Source of the DNA: Bacillota bacterium
GTDB taxonomy: Bacteria; Bacillota; Clostridia; Lachnospirales; Lachnospiraceae
Assembly (NCBI GenBank): GCA_023441145.1
Contig: JAEZQN010000266.1
Location: forward strand, 1-17,339
Length of the DNA: 17,339 bases
Direction of reading: 5' to 3'
In this document: in pieces, positions 6,975 to 14,875 of the stretch
How positions within the stretch are numbered: the stretch's first letter is position 1
Layout of the letters: every line of letters begins with the position of its first letter
Made by a program: the position numbers and the translations under genes
The notes under the pieces: model-generated
What the model saw: the letters and a program-made list of their open reading frames with translations, nothing else
Told to the model about the DNA's origin: nothing
The model's database searches: none

Positions 6975-7571
6975 GTGAAGAAAGAAGAGGTTAGGAACTA
7001 CTTTAATCGTGTAGCAGTACATTGGGATGAGGAAATGGTACGTGATAATGGTATGATCAAGTACATTTTAGATTATGCTAAGGTGTGTGAGGGAAAAGAC
7101 ATCCTAGATGTTGCCTGTGGTACAGGGGTTCTAATTCCAGATTACCTTGCTAGAAAGGTGAGGTCTGTAACTGCTATTGATATTTCAGAAGAAATGATAA
7201 GGCTTGCACGAGAGAAGTTTAAAGAAGAGAAGGTGAAACTAATATGTGGAGATGTGGAGACAGAGGAGTTTCATCAGAAGTTTGACTGTATTGTCGTATA
7301 TAATGCATTTCCTCATTTTTCAGAGCCAGAGAAGCTGATTTCTTGTCTTATTTCTCATTTAAGGGAAGGTGGAACCCTTACAGTAGCACATGGAATGAGT
7401 CGGGAGAAGTTAGAAATGCATCACTCCGGCAGTGCTAGTAAGGTATCTATCGGGTTAATGAGGGAAGAGGAGCTTGCAAGGTTATTTGAACCAGAGCTTA
7501 CGGTTACTGTAAAGATATCAGATGATAGCATGTATCAGGTTACGGGTGTCTTGGAGAGTAGATTGCTTTGA
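6975..7571 (+). CDS. Class I SAM-dependent methyltransferase
   Basis: The 198-residue protein has a UbiE/Methyltransf_11-like Rossmann fold. Motif I is DILDVACGTGVLIPDYL (about residues 42-58), motif II is VTAIDISEEMIRLAREK with the acidic residue after the second strand, and then come LICGDVETEEFHQKFDCIVV and YNAFPHF. The C-terminal part contains MHHSGSASKVSIGLM, a histidine-rich segment that could bind a metal or the acceptor. The start is GTG with a strong ribosome binding site (GAGGAAGGG). It follows the S-component gene and precedes the CsoR-family gene, so it may modify whatever the S component imports or a derived cofactor. That link is inference, and the acceptor substrate is unknown. 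Confidence 0.86.
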   Translation: MKKEEVRNYFNRVAVHWDEEMVRDNGMIKYILDYAKVCEGKDILDVACGTGVLIPDYLARKVRSVTAIDISEEMIRLAREKFKEEKVKLICGDVETEEFHQKFDCIVVYNAFPHFSEPEKLISCLISHLREGGTLTVAHGMSREKLEMHHSGSASKVSIGLMREEELARLFEPELTVTVKISDDSMYQVTGVLESRLL

Positions 7572-7596
7572 CAAAGGGAATATGTTAGGGTATGCT
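7568..7596 (+). promoter_or_regulatory. Promoter for the CsoR-family gene
   Basis: Perfect -35 TTGACA (7568-7573), 17-bp spacer, -10 TATGCT (7591-7596). It overlaps the stop codon of the methyltransferase gene and lies about 35 bases before the chosen start of the repressor gene, so the repressor can be expressed independently of the upstream operon. Confidence 0.6.
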
Positions 7597-7630
7597 AGAA
7601 TAAATGGCAAAGGAACGGATGAGGGGTAAT

Positions 7631-7930
7631 ATGGGGAAAGAACAGGAACAGATACATAAGCACGTGCATTCCGAAGAGGAAAAGAAGAAAGTCGTGAATC
7701 GAATTGCCAAAGCCATCGGTCATATGGAGGCAGTGAAGCAAATGGTATTGCGAGATGAGGACTGTACCGATGTGTTAATACAGTTAGCAGCAGTACGTGC
7801 AGAGATTAATAGTACAGGCAAGGTTGTCCTTCAGGACCATGTGAACCACTGTATTGTAGAAGCTGTAGAAGAAGGGGATATGGAAGCTATCGAGAAACTA
7901 AATCAAGCCATCATTATGTTTGTCAAATAG
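7631..7930 (+). CDS. csoR: CsoR/RcnR/FrmR-family (DUF156) metal-sensing transcriptional repressor
   Basis: The product, 99 residues from the ATG at 7631, is an all-helical tetrameric repressor that leaves its G/C-rich operator when it binds its inducer. The ligand set C45, H70 and C74 has spacings of 25 and 4, identical to the Cu(I) ligands C36, H61 and C65 of Mycobacterium tuberculosis CsoR. CstR-type persulfide sensors lack the histidine, so a copper-type or related metal sensor is favoured. An N-terminal IHKHVHS stretch adds histidines that could join in metal binding. I chose ATG 7631 because GAGGGG lies just upstream; an in-frame ATG at 7604 has no good ribosome binding site. No copper ATPase or CopZ chaperone gene is in the window, so its targets may be the neighbouring transporter genes. 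Confidence 0.88.
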   Translation: MGKEQEQIHKHVHSEEEKKKVVNRIAKAIGHMEAVKQMVLRDEDCTDVLIQLAAVRAEINSTGKVVLQDHVNHCIVEAVEEGDMEAIEKLNQAIIMFVK

Positions 7931-7989
7931 TCGCAATTAAGGGGTGACTATGATTCAAGTGAAAATATAGAGAAACAAAGAGGTTTGTA

Positions 7990-9054
7990 ATGGAAAATCA
8001 GAAACAACAGGGACAACAAGTAGAGCACAAGCGCCGTGTTCGATATAAAGGCACTCATCCTAAAAATTATAAAGAGAAATATAAAGAACTCCAGCCAGAG
8101 AAATATGCAGAAACCATAGAGAAGGTGAAGAGTAAGGGAAGTACTCCAGCCGGAATGCATATTTCCATTATGGTTAAGGAAATACTGGATTTCCTACAGA
8201 TTCAACCAGGACAGACAGGCCTAGATGCCACTCTTGGTTATGGAGGCCATACAAGAAAAATGCTGGAGTGTTTACAGTCAAAAGGGCATATTTATGCACT
8301 TGATGTTGACCCTATTGAATCAGTCAAAACGAAAGCTCGTTTAGAAAGCTATGGATATGGTTCTGATATGGTAACAGTGATGCTCCAGAACTTTATGAAT
8401 ATTGATCAAGTGTCAGAGCAGGTAGGACTTTTTGATTTTGTACTAGCGGATCTTGGGGTATCTTCCATGCAGATTGATAATCCAGACCGAGGATTTTCCT
8501 ACAAACAGGAAGGACCTTTGGATCTTCGACTTAACCCAGAGAAGGGAATATCTGCAGCAGAGCGTCTTAAGACAATCTCTCAGCCAGAATTAGAGGGTAT
8601 GTTAGTAGAGAATTCAGATGAGCCATATGCCGAGGAAATCTCTAGAGCAATTATTAGGAAACGTAAGAAGGGTGAGGAGATTACTACAACCAAAGCCCTT
8701 TATCATATTATTGAAGAAGCACTATCCTTTGTACCAGCTGACAAGAGAAAAGAGACCATTAAGAAGACCTGTCAGAGGGTGTTTCAAGCACTACGCATCG
8801 ATGTAAATAACGAGTTTGTGGTGTTAGAGGAGTTTCTCTATAAGCTTCCTAATGCCCTTAATAAGGGTGGGCGAGTAGCAATCTTAACCTTTCATTCTGG
8901 AGAGGACCGTCTTGTAAAGAAATCCTTCAAACAGCTTTACCGTGAAGGTGTCTACAGTGAGATTGCAACAGATGTGATTCGGCCATCAGCCGAAGAGTGC
9001 GCAGAAAATGGACGTGCACGCTCCACAAAGATGAGATGGGCGATTAAAGCTTAG
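7990..9054 (+). CDS. rsmH: RsmH-family 16S rRNA (cytosine-1402 N4) methyltransferase, N-terminally extended paralogue type
   Basis: The 354-residue protein has the RsmH (MraW) signatures: GLDATLGYGGHTRKML for SAM binding, YALDVDP, VLADLGVSSMQIDNPDRGFS, GPLDLRLNPEKG, TCQRVFQALRIDVNNEF, GGRVAILTFHSGEDRLVKKS and a C-terminal RARSTKMRWAIK. RsmH methylates N4 of C1402 in the ribosomal decoding centre. Two things are unusual. About 50 lysine-rich residues (RRVRYKGTHPKNYKEKYKEL onward) precede the place where RsmH normally begins, which here corresponds to THISVMVKE-like HISIMVKEIL. And the gene lies outside the mraZ-mraW cell-division cluster, next to a metal repressor. The usual FHSLEDR reads FHSGEDR. 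It starts 59 bases after the csoR-like gene with the ribosome binding site AGAGG. It may be a second copy with a changed RNA target. Confidence 0.88.
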   Translation: MENQKQQGQQVEHKRRVRYKGTHPKNYKEKYKELQPEKYAETIEKVKSKGSTPAGMHISIMVKEILDFLQIQPGQTGLDATLGYGGHTRKMLECLQSKGHIYALDVDPIESVKTKARLESYGYGSDMVTVMLQNFMNIDQVSEQVGLFDFVLADLGVSSMQIDNPDRGFSYKQEGPLDLRLNPEKGISAAERLKTISQPELEGMLVENSDEPYAEEISRAIIRKRKKGEEITTTKALYHIIEEALSFVPADKRKETIKKTCQRVFQALRIDVNNEFVVLEEFLYKLPNALNKGGRVAILTFHSGEDRLVKKSFKQLYREGVYSEIATDVIRPSAEECAENGRARSTKMRWAIKA

Positions 9055-9107
9055 AATGTAATTGAGATAAGTCTATCTTGTAATTCTATAAGGATAGGGG
9101 GATTACC

Positions 9108-9800
9108 ATGAGTGAAGGAACTATTCTAGTCATTGAAGATGACATAGAACTATCTAATGTAATGAACGTATTTTTAATTAGTGAGGGGTTTCATGTAGTG
9201 CAAGCCTTTTCAGGAAGAGAAGGCTTAGAAGCACTAGAGAAGGAGAGCCCTCTCTTAGTTATCTTAGATATTATGCTTCCTGGTATTGATGGTATTACCA
9301 TTTGTAGAAGGATTCGAGAAGCAAACAATATTCCTATTATTATTATTTCTGCAAAGAATACAGATACGGACAAGGTTTTAGCATTAGGAGTGGGAGCAGA
9401 TGATTATCTAACAAAGCCGTTTTCTCAAATTGAGTTAGTAGCAAGGGTCAAATCCCATATTCGTAGAGTGACTGTGTTGTCTGGCTCAGGACAAAGCAAA
9501 CCATCAGTAAAAAAGGTCTTTGGACCTCTCGTTATTGATGCTGCCTCCTATGAGGTAACCGTAAACGAAAAACCAATTGAGTTATCTCCAAAGGAATTTC
9601 AGTTATTAGACTTTTTGTCGGACCATCCCTCTCAGGTGTTTTCCAAACATCAGATTTTAGATCAGTTATGGGGGAGTTCAGAGTATGTGGACGATAATAC
9701 CATAGCTGTTTATATAGGAAGAGTTCGTGAAAAACTAGCAAAAGAAAAGATTCAGTATATCAAAACGGTATGGGGAGTGGGATATAAGTGGGAAAGCTAA
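9108..9800 (+). CDS. OmpR/PhoB-family response regulator
   Basis: The 230-residue protein has a receiver domain (about residues 5-118) with acidic pocket E10-D11-D12, phosphoacceptor D54 in VILDIMLPG, the conserved Ser in IIIISAKN and the Lys in YLTKPFS. A linker precedes the winged-helix DNA-binding domain (about 138-229), with LSPKEFQLLDFL, then HQILDQLWG, then a recognition helix in NTIAVYIGRVREKL, then IKTVWGVGYKW. It is a transcription factor activated by phosphorylation from the histidine kinase encoded immediately downstream, whose start overlaps its 3' end by 13 bases. The ribosome binding site is AGGGGG. The nearby convergent ABC exporter is a likely target by location. Confidence 0.94.
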   Translation: MSEGTILVIEDDIELSNVMNVFLISEGFHVVQAFSGREGLEALEKESPLLVILDIMLPGIDGITICRRIREANNIPIIIISAKNTDTDKVLALGVGADDYLTKPFSQIELVARVKSHIRRVTVLSGSGQSKPSVKKVFGPLVIDAASYEVTVNEKPIELSPKEFQLLDFLSDHPSQVFSKHQILDQLWGSSEYVDDNTIAVYIGRVREKLAKEKIQYIKTVWGVGYKWES

Positions 9801-11137
9801 CAATAAGGCGCCAAATACTGTGCTTGTTAATTGGGTGTGTTGCTTGCTTTATCCTTTTGTTTGTTCTAGGGGCTTATGTGAGCAGGACATCTGGTGAAGA
9901 GGGCTCTTATCAAGAGCTTAAGGTGTTAGTAAATGATGCAGTTTTAAAGGCATATACAGGAGATTTCTCTGAACTAACCGACTATACATATACCATATAT
10001 GATTTAGAAGGTATCATATGTTACAATAATGATCCTGCAAAAAATATCGGTGAAAAGGTTGCCCTAGAGACATTAAATGGACGGGATCAAGGGAAAAGCT
10101 CTGTAAATGAGATGACCTATGTTACTCCCTATCTTATAGAAGGAAGGCAGCAGGGAATGCTATACGTTAGTGTTCCAAAGGATATGTTAGGGGGACAAAG
10201 GCAAAATAGTGTATTTTACTTAGGGGCATTAGCTCTATTTCTTATGATGCTTCTTTTCGTAAGAAGAATTATCATCATTGTAAAACAGGATATCGTTGTC
10301 CCTATCAAGCAGCTACATAAGGTCACCAAAAGTATTCAGGCAGGAAACCTAGAAGAACGTCTCCAGTACGATTATGATGGGGAGATTGGTCTGCTATGTC
10401 ACGATTTTGAGGCACTACGTTCCCAGCTAGCCTTTTCCATAGAGAACGAGAAGAAGTTAAAGGAGAAAGAGAAACTTTTGCTAGCCTATATCTCTCATGA
10501 CCTAAAGACACCGATTGCTACCATATCAGGCTATGTAGAAGGAATCTATAGTGGCATCATCAAAGGGGAGCATGTTCATGAGTATACCGGCATCATACTT
10601 AGCAAAATACAGATGCTGACTGGGTTAATAGATGATATTTTAGAACATTCCAAATCCCAGTTAAATGAGTTTCGCATGGAAAAGGAGGAACTTTATTCGA
10701 AAGCCTTCTTTTATGATATCCTAAGGGAAGCGGAGGCAGACTTTAAGAAGAATCATAGAACATTTACCTATAGTGATGTGCCAGATGTACTTCTTATGAT
10801 AGATCCAAAAAGAATCAAGCAAGTCATGCAAAATCTATTTGGGAATGCCATGAAGTTTACCAATCAGGGTGATGAAATTGAAGCCAAATTTACAATTCGG
10901 GATGACATGCTATATGTCTCTATTAAAGATACAGGAGTAGGCATAGAAGCTACTGCATTACCTTTCGTATTTCAGGAGTTTTTCCGCGGAGAAAAAGCCA
11001 GAACCCTTAATGTGGCTGGCTCTGGCTTAGGACTTAGCATTTCTCGCTTTATTATTGAACAACATGGTGGTCAAATAGAGTGTGATAGCATTCTAGGTGA
11101 ATGGACAGAAGTAGTGTTTACCATCCCTGTTCTTTAA
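9788..11137 (+). CDS. Membrane sensor histidine kinase with HAMP domain
   Basis: The 449-residue protein is the sensor partner of the upstream regulator. It has TM1 at about residues 9-30, an extracytoplasmic sensing domain of about 110 residues, TM2 at about 141-163, a HAMP linker at about 164-217, and a HisKA domain with the phosphorylated His237 in AYISHDLKTPIATISGY. The ATPase domain has the N box (MQNLFGNAMKFTNQG), G1 (IKDTGVGIE), the F box (VFQEFFRGEKAR) and G2 (AGSGLGLSISRFIIEQHGG). It starts at a GTG within the end of the response regulator gene, so the two are translationally coupled. The long outer domain differs from the short intramembrane sensors of BceS type, so it probably senses an extracellular signal directly. 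The 3' end overlaps the convergent ABC ATPase gene by 20 bases. Confidence 0.93.
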   Translation: MGKLTIRRQILCLLIGCVACFILLFVLGAYVSRTSGEEGSYQELKVLVNDAVLKAYTGDFSELTDYTYTIYDLEGIICYNNDPAKNIGEKVALETLNGRDQGKSSVNEMTYVTPYLIEGRQQGMLYVSVPKDMLGGQRQNSVFYLGALALFLMMLLFVRRIIIIVKQDIVVPIKQLHKVTKSIQAGNLEERLQYDYDGEIGLLCHDFEALRSQLAFSIENEKKLKEKEKLLLAYISHDLKTPIATISGYVEGIYSGIIKGEHVHEYTGIILSKIQMLTGLIDDILEHSKSQLNEFRMEKEELYSKAFFYDILREAEADFKKNHRTFTYSDVPDVLLMIDPKRIKQVMQNLFGNAMKFTNQGDEIEAKFTIRDDMLYVSIKDTGVGIEATALPFVFQEFFRGEKARTLNVAGSGLGLSISRFIIEQHGGQIECDSILGEWTEVVFTIPVL

Positions 11138-11873
11138 GGAAATCATAGATAATCGTCTTTCGCTCACCCTCGGTTTCTTTGGTGTATGGTCCCAGATTTA
11201 GCTCAGCGCCAATTCTACCGTCGGTAATATAGAGAAGTCTTGTAGCCCGAGTAGCGGCTGTTAAGTCATGGGTTACCATAACAATGGACTGGCCTTGCTC
11301 ATTTAAGTTGGTTAGTGCGTCTAACACTTGTCTCCCAGCAGCAGAATTAAGGGCGCCAGTTGGTTCATCTCCAAATATAATTTTAGAATCACTAATCAGT
11401 GCTCTGCAGATAGAGACACGTTGTTGCTGACCTCCAGATAGTTCACTAGGGTATTTATCCTTTTCCTCTAGTAAGCCAAAGTCCTCAAGAAGCTTGAGGG
11501 CTTTTTTATTCACTACATCCTTTTTATTAGTGTTATAACCGATGTAGGTGATGTTCTCTAATACAGTAAGGTCTTGAAGAAGGTTCATACTCTGAAAGAC
11601 GAAGGATACCTCTGATTTACGGAAGGAGCATAGCTCTTTTTCATTCATGGAGGAGACATCTTTGCCTAAGATAGATACGGTTCCACTAGTGGGTTGGTCC
11701 ATTGAGCTAAGGGAATAGAGTAGAGTGGACTTGCCACTTCCACTGCTTCCCATAATAACGGTAAAGTCACCGTCATAGATCTCCAAGTTAATATTTTTAA
11801 GGACATTTTGTCCTTGCTTTCCTACAATATAGGTCTTACATAACAAATCGGTTTTTATAATGGTTTGTTTCAT
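11118..11873 (-). CDS. ABC exporter ATP-binding protein (MacB/BceA-like)
   Basis: The 251-residue ATPase subunit is complete, with Walker A GSSGSGKST (residues 42-50), Q-loop VFQSMNLLQDLTVLENI, signature LSGGQQQRVSICRAL, Walker B KIIFGDEPTGALNS and the H-loop histidine in VMVTHDLTAATRATR. It sits 17 bases behind the permease gene with a consensus ribosome binding site (AGGAGGGAG) in the gap, so the order is permease then ATPase, the reverse of the common arrangement. It energises the 768-residue permease. Export of a peptide, lipid or antibiotic is typical of the family, but the substrate cannot be inferred. Its 3' end overlaps the histidine kinase gene tail to tail. Confidence 0.94.
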   Translation of the reverse strand: MKQTIIKTDLLCKTYIVGKQGQNVLKNINLEIYDGDFTVIMGSSGSGKSTLLYSLSSMDQPTSGTVSILGKDVSSMNEKELCSFRKSEVSFVFQSMNLLQDLTVLENITYIGYNTNKKDVVNKKALKLLEDFGLLEEKDKYPSELSGGQQQRVSICRALISDSKIIFGDEPTGALNSAAGRQVLDALTNLNEQGQSIVMVTHDLTAATRATRLLYITDGRIGAELNLGPYTKETEGERKTIIYDFLKEQGW

Positions 11874-11890
11874 AATAATCTCCCTCCTAT

Positions 11891-14197
11891 TTATTCTTCC
11901 ATGAGATTTTTAGGTGTAATTTTTCTGATTGGCATACTTAATAGTATCGTTATCCCTAGTATAAGAAGAAGTCCTCCTGCAAGTAGAAGAGACGTCTCCT
12001 TAGGATAAAAGCAGTAAGCCGGTACCCCTAAGGTGTTATAGAACAGTACACCTGATAGAAAATGATCTAGTAGTAGGGAGCACACTAGTCCCAATATCGT
12101 TAGTAGTATAATTCTAAATGCATTTCGTCGAATGATGTATCCAGAAGAAAATCCAAATGCTTTCATAATACCAAAGTCATACTTTAAACGGTGGTTATTT
12201 GTAATAATAAGATTAGAGATATTCAGTAGGGTAAAGATAAGAAATACTGCGATTAAGAGTGCCGTAATAGGAACCATAATGGAGATAATGGAATCCTTAA
12301 TATCTTCAATCATACCGGACATAGTGATAAAGGAGTAACTCGGATATTTATCTAAAATTGACTGCTGAAAAGCTTCCATATCATCTGGGTCATTTAGGAT
12401 GATAACGGCATTGCTTGCGTACTTTCCCGGAGCTATCCCTAGTTCCTCAAAGGCACTAGAATGGAAGGTGACCGTAGGAGATAGCATGGTATCGTAGATT
12501 CCACAAAGCATTACATTCTTCTTTGTACCCTCAAGCTCAATCTCAATATAGTCTCCTAGCTGGTAACCAGTATCTAGTAAGGTGACATCGTCAATGGCAA
12601 TCTCACTGCTATTTTTCGGAGGTCGCCCTTTGGCGTATGTAACATTAGTAAGAGAGGAATCAAAGTTGTTAAAGTTGGTTACCAGTGCATAGTTCAGGTT
12701 TAACTTTTCATCCTCATTCCGAAGAATCACGTTAGAGGAGATCTGGCCGACAAAATGATGTTTTACATAAGGGTTATCATCTAAGAACTGTGAAAACTCG
12801 TCAGTAACATAAGTATTTGTGGTACTTACATAGAGTTCACAATCAGGTAGAGATACCCATTTGGATGCACTTTCGTCCATTCTCATAAAGGAAGTAACCA
12901 TATTAGTAAGTAAGATTGCGATGTAAAAAGTCAGTGTAATAATACATACAATAATGACCGAGCTACCTTTGTGCTTCCAAATATCATTGATGGCCATGGT
13001 GATGGAGGAATGGGCTCTTTTAAATAGAGAATGTTTAAGTTTTACCTTAGAATTACTAAATCCCATTCGCATAGCTTCTACTGGTGTGATTCTGTTTATT
13101 CTTCGTAAGCCGAAGAGTATACTTCCTAACAATAGGAGGAAGATAAGGAATATAATTACAATGCTAGTGAATACAGAAATGGAGCTTAATCCATAACTAC
13201 CAACATACTCTAAAGCAATTTTACCAATGAAATAGGACAGAGGAAGACCTAGTAAGGAACCTACTGTAATGGAGAATATGCCAACGAAGGCATAAGCTTT
13301 TAAATAAAATCCCTTTATCTGCCTAGAGGTAAAGCCCATAGACTTATAGGTGCCAATGGCTTTAAATTCCGTGAGAATCGTATTACGGATAAAAAAGAGG
13401 ATAATCACAATCGTTAGCACTAACATCAAGCCAGCAGCTAAGGTTCCTAAGCCGGAGACTAATATCGTCATAAGGGAGGATTTTAGCTTTAAGCCAGATA
13501 AGGTCTCGTTGACTAAGGCACGGTGTTCCATGTTGTAAACGGAATCTAACCAGGTTAATAAGGTCTTTTCCTCTGTATCTGATGATAGCAGGATGTAGTC
13601 TATCTGTTCTAAGTCGGAGAACAAAGGAGCATCTTCCTCGTTAATAAAAATAGTATAACCATTGGTCATAGAGACTGGTTTTCGAATATCATTTACCACC
13701 ATGCTAACAGTAAGTGTGGTGTCCCTAAGGGTAAAGGTATCTCCAACTGAAATATCATAGATATCAGAAAAGAGGCTTTGTATCCATACCTCTCCTTTTG
13801 CTGGGCCAGTTTTCTTACTATCTCCTTGAACAGGAGTAAGGGAAAGAGAGGAAGAGGTATAGTCTGATAGTACAAGAATCGATACATTATCACTTAGGTC
13901 GGTGACTAAATCCTCCCCATGATAGAGAGGAAAGTTTTTGAGCATATAGCCAGGTAGGGTTTCTATGGCGTCAATGTCCTCACGACTTTTAGCTGCCTCT
14001 TTAATTAGTGTAGAGGTTCCAGCAGTTGCTGTAATATAAAGATTCGCGTTGGTTGGTTCGTCGTATTCTGCATTAATATATTGGTTTACTTCATTTTTAA
14101 AGCTGATACAGGTGCATAGGATCATAGATGCAAAGGCTAGGATGCCACCAATCACGAAAAATTGAAGTTTTTTGGCTTGAAGCTTTTTCTTCCACAT
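11891..14197 (-). CDS. FtsX-type ABC transporter permease, two FtsX modules
   Basis: The 768-residue membrane subunit has an N-terminal membrane segment (about residues 12-32), an extracytoplasmic domain of about 200 residues, an FtsX module with three segments (about 240-375; contains AIGTYKSMGFTSRQIKGF and INRITPVEAMRMG), a further segment near 410-435, a second large outer domain, and a C-terminal FtsX module (about 635-760; contains IMKAFGFSSGYIIRRNAF and ends RKITPKNLMEE). This arrangement is typical of stand-alone permeases in Firmicutes exporters that work with one ATPase gene. The ATG is preceded by GAAAGGACC. A -10-like TATAAT lies on the minus strand at 14278-14283, but no good -35 is seen. 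The divergent MarR-type gene and its operator share the same intergenic region, so MarR control of this operon is possible. Confidence 0.93.
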   Translation of the reverse strand: MWKKKLQAKKLQFFVIGGILAFASMILCTCISFKNEVNQYINAEYDEPTNANLYITATAGTSTLIKEAAKSREDIDAIETLPGYMLKNFPLYHGEDLVTDLSDNVSILVLSDYTSSSLSLTPVQGDSKKTGPAKGEVWIQSLFSDIYDISVGDTFTLRDTTLTVSMVVNDIRKPVSMTNGYTIFINEEDAPLFSDLEQIDYILLSSDTEEKTLLTWLDSVYNMEHRALVNETLSGLKLKSSLMTILVSGLGTLAAGLMLVLTIVIILFFIRNTILTEFKAIGTYKSMGFTSRQIKGFYLKAYAFVGIFSITVGSLLGLPLSYFIGKIALEYVGSYGLSSISVFTSIVIIFLIFLLLLGSILFGLRRINRITPVEAMRMGFSNSKVKLKHSLFKRAHSSITMAINDIWKHKGSSVIIVCIITLTFYIAILLTNMVTSFMRMDESASKWVSLPDCELYVSTTNTYVTDEFSQFLDDNPYVKHHFVGQISSNVILRNEDEKLNLNYALVTNFNNFDSSLTNVTYAKGRPPKNSSEIAIDDVTLLDTGYQLGDYIEIELEGTKKNVMLCGIYDTMLSPTVTFHSSAFEELGIAPGKYASNAVIILNDPDDMEAFQQSILDKYPSYSFITMSGMIEDIKDSIISIMVPITALLIAVFLIFTLLNISNLIITNNHRLKYDFGIMKAFGFSSGYIIRRNAFRIILLTILGLVCSLLLDHFLSGVLFYNTLGVPAYCFYPKETSLLLAGGLLLILGITILLSMPIRKITPKNLMEE

Positions 14198-14324
14198 AAG
14201 ATTGGTCCTTTCATTTTATAGTGATAAGTATATTTTAAAAAGGAATTCTAACATGCCTTTGACGAAATTCTAAATAAATTATAACAGTATTGGTGATTTG
14301 TCGAAAGAGAGAATAAACATTACA

Positions 14325-14353
14325 TTGACAGCTTATCAAAGAAGGGCTACAAT
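14325..14353 (+). promoter_or_regulatory. Consensus promoter of the marR-nitroreductase operon
   Basis: TTGACA (14325-14330), 17-bp spacer, TACAAT (14348-14353). The predicted start falls at about 14360, inside the palindromic operator. Confidence 0.8.
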
Positions 14354-14358
14354 TAAAT

Positions 14359-14380
14359 TGTTCTATATAGAACAGTTCTA
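14359..14380. promoter_or_regulatory. Palindromic operator with three half-sites (MarR-type)
   Basis: TGTTCTATATAGAACA (14359-14374) is a perfect 16-bp palindrome. A third half-site GTTCTA (14375-14380) follows, so TAGAACAGTTCTA (14368-14380) is a second, overlapping palindrome around a single central base. The site covers the predicted transcription start of the MarR-family gene, the usual place for autorepression by that family. Confidence 0.7.
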
Positions 14381-14413
14381 TAACGAATAATTATACTGAA
14401 AAGAAGGATTTGT

Positions 14414-14854
14414 ATGGAGACAAAAGGTGGATTTTACATTACCCAGATTAAACAACTACAGGATAGAATTTTTGAAAGACTATTGATAGAGAATGGTTTA
14501 GAAATCAGTAGTGGGCAGGGGCGAATCCTCTTTGTACTGTGGAAGCAGGATGCTCTTACAGTAGGAGAGATAAGTAAGCAAACCTCTCTTGCAAAGAACA
14601 CCGTTTCAGCCACAGTGGATGGTATGGTCAACAAAGGAATCCTACAAAGAGAGATTAATCCAGAGAATCGGAGAGAAACCATCATATCCTTAACGGAATC
14701 TGCTAAAACCATGCGAACAAAGTATGCAGAGGTTTCTGATCAAATGAATCAGCTGTTCTATAGAGAGTTTTCCAAAGAAGAACAGAAGGAGTTTGAAGGT
14801 TACCTAGCTCGTATTCGGGACACATTGATTCAAGTGGAAAAGGATATGAAATGA
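14414..14854 (+). CDS. MarR-family transcriptional regulator
   Basis: The 146-residue winged-helix regulator has a dimerisation helix (FYITQIKQLQDRIFERLLIE), then LTVGEISKQTSLAKNTVSAT with VDGMVNKGILQRE as the helix-turn-helix and recognition helix, then the wing NPENRRETIISLTE, then a long C-terminal helix. MarR proteins repress small operons until a ligand or oxidant releases them. It has no obvious redox cysteine, so ligand control is more likely than thiol oxidation. It has the ribosome binding site AAGAAGGA, a strong promoter, a palindrome at its transcription start, and a nitroreductase gene 21 bases downstream. It is divergent from the ABC permease gene. Confidence 0.93.
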   Translation: METKGGFYITQIKQLQDRIFERLLIENGLEISSGQGRILFVLWKQDALTVGEISKQTSLAKNTVSATVDGMVNKGILQREINPENRRETIISLTESAKTMRTKYAEVSDQMNQLFYREFSKEEQKEFEGYLARIRDTLIQVEKDMK

Positions 14855-14875
14855 GGATGATAAGGAGGAGTTAAT

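Noticed and set aside
7604..7630. ATG at 7604 as the start of the CsoR-family gene
   Set aside because: It lacks a ribosome binding site, whereas GAGGGG directly precedes the ATG at 7631 and family alignment begins after that point.
9062..9090. Promoter TTGAGA-17 bp-TCTATA before the response regulator
   Set aside because: The predicted start would fall inside the ribosome binding site at about 9097, and the -10 is weak, so it was not listed.
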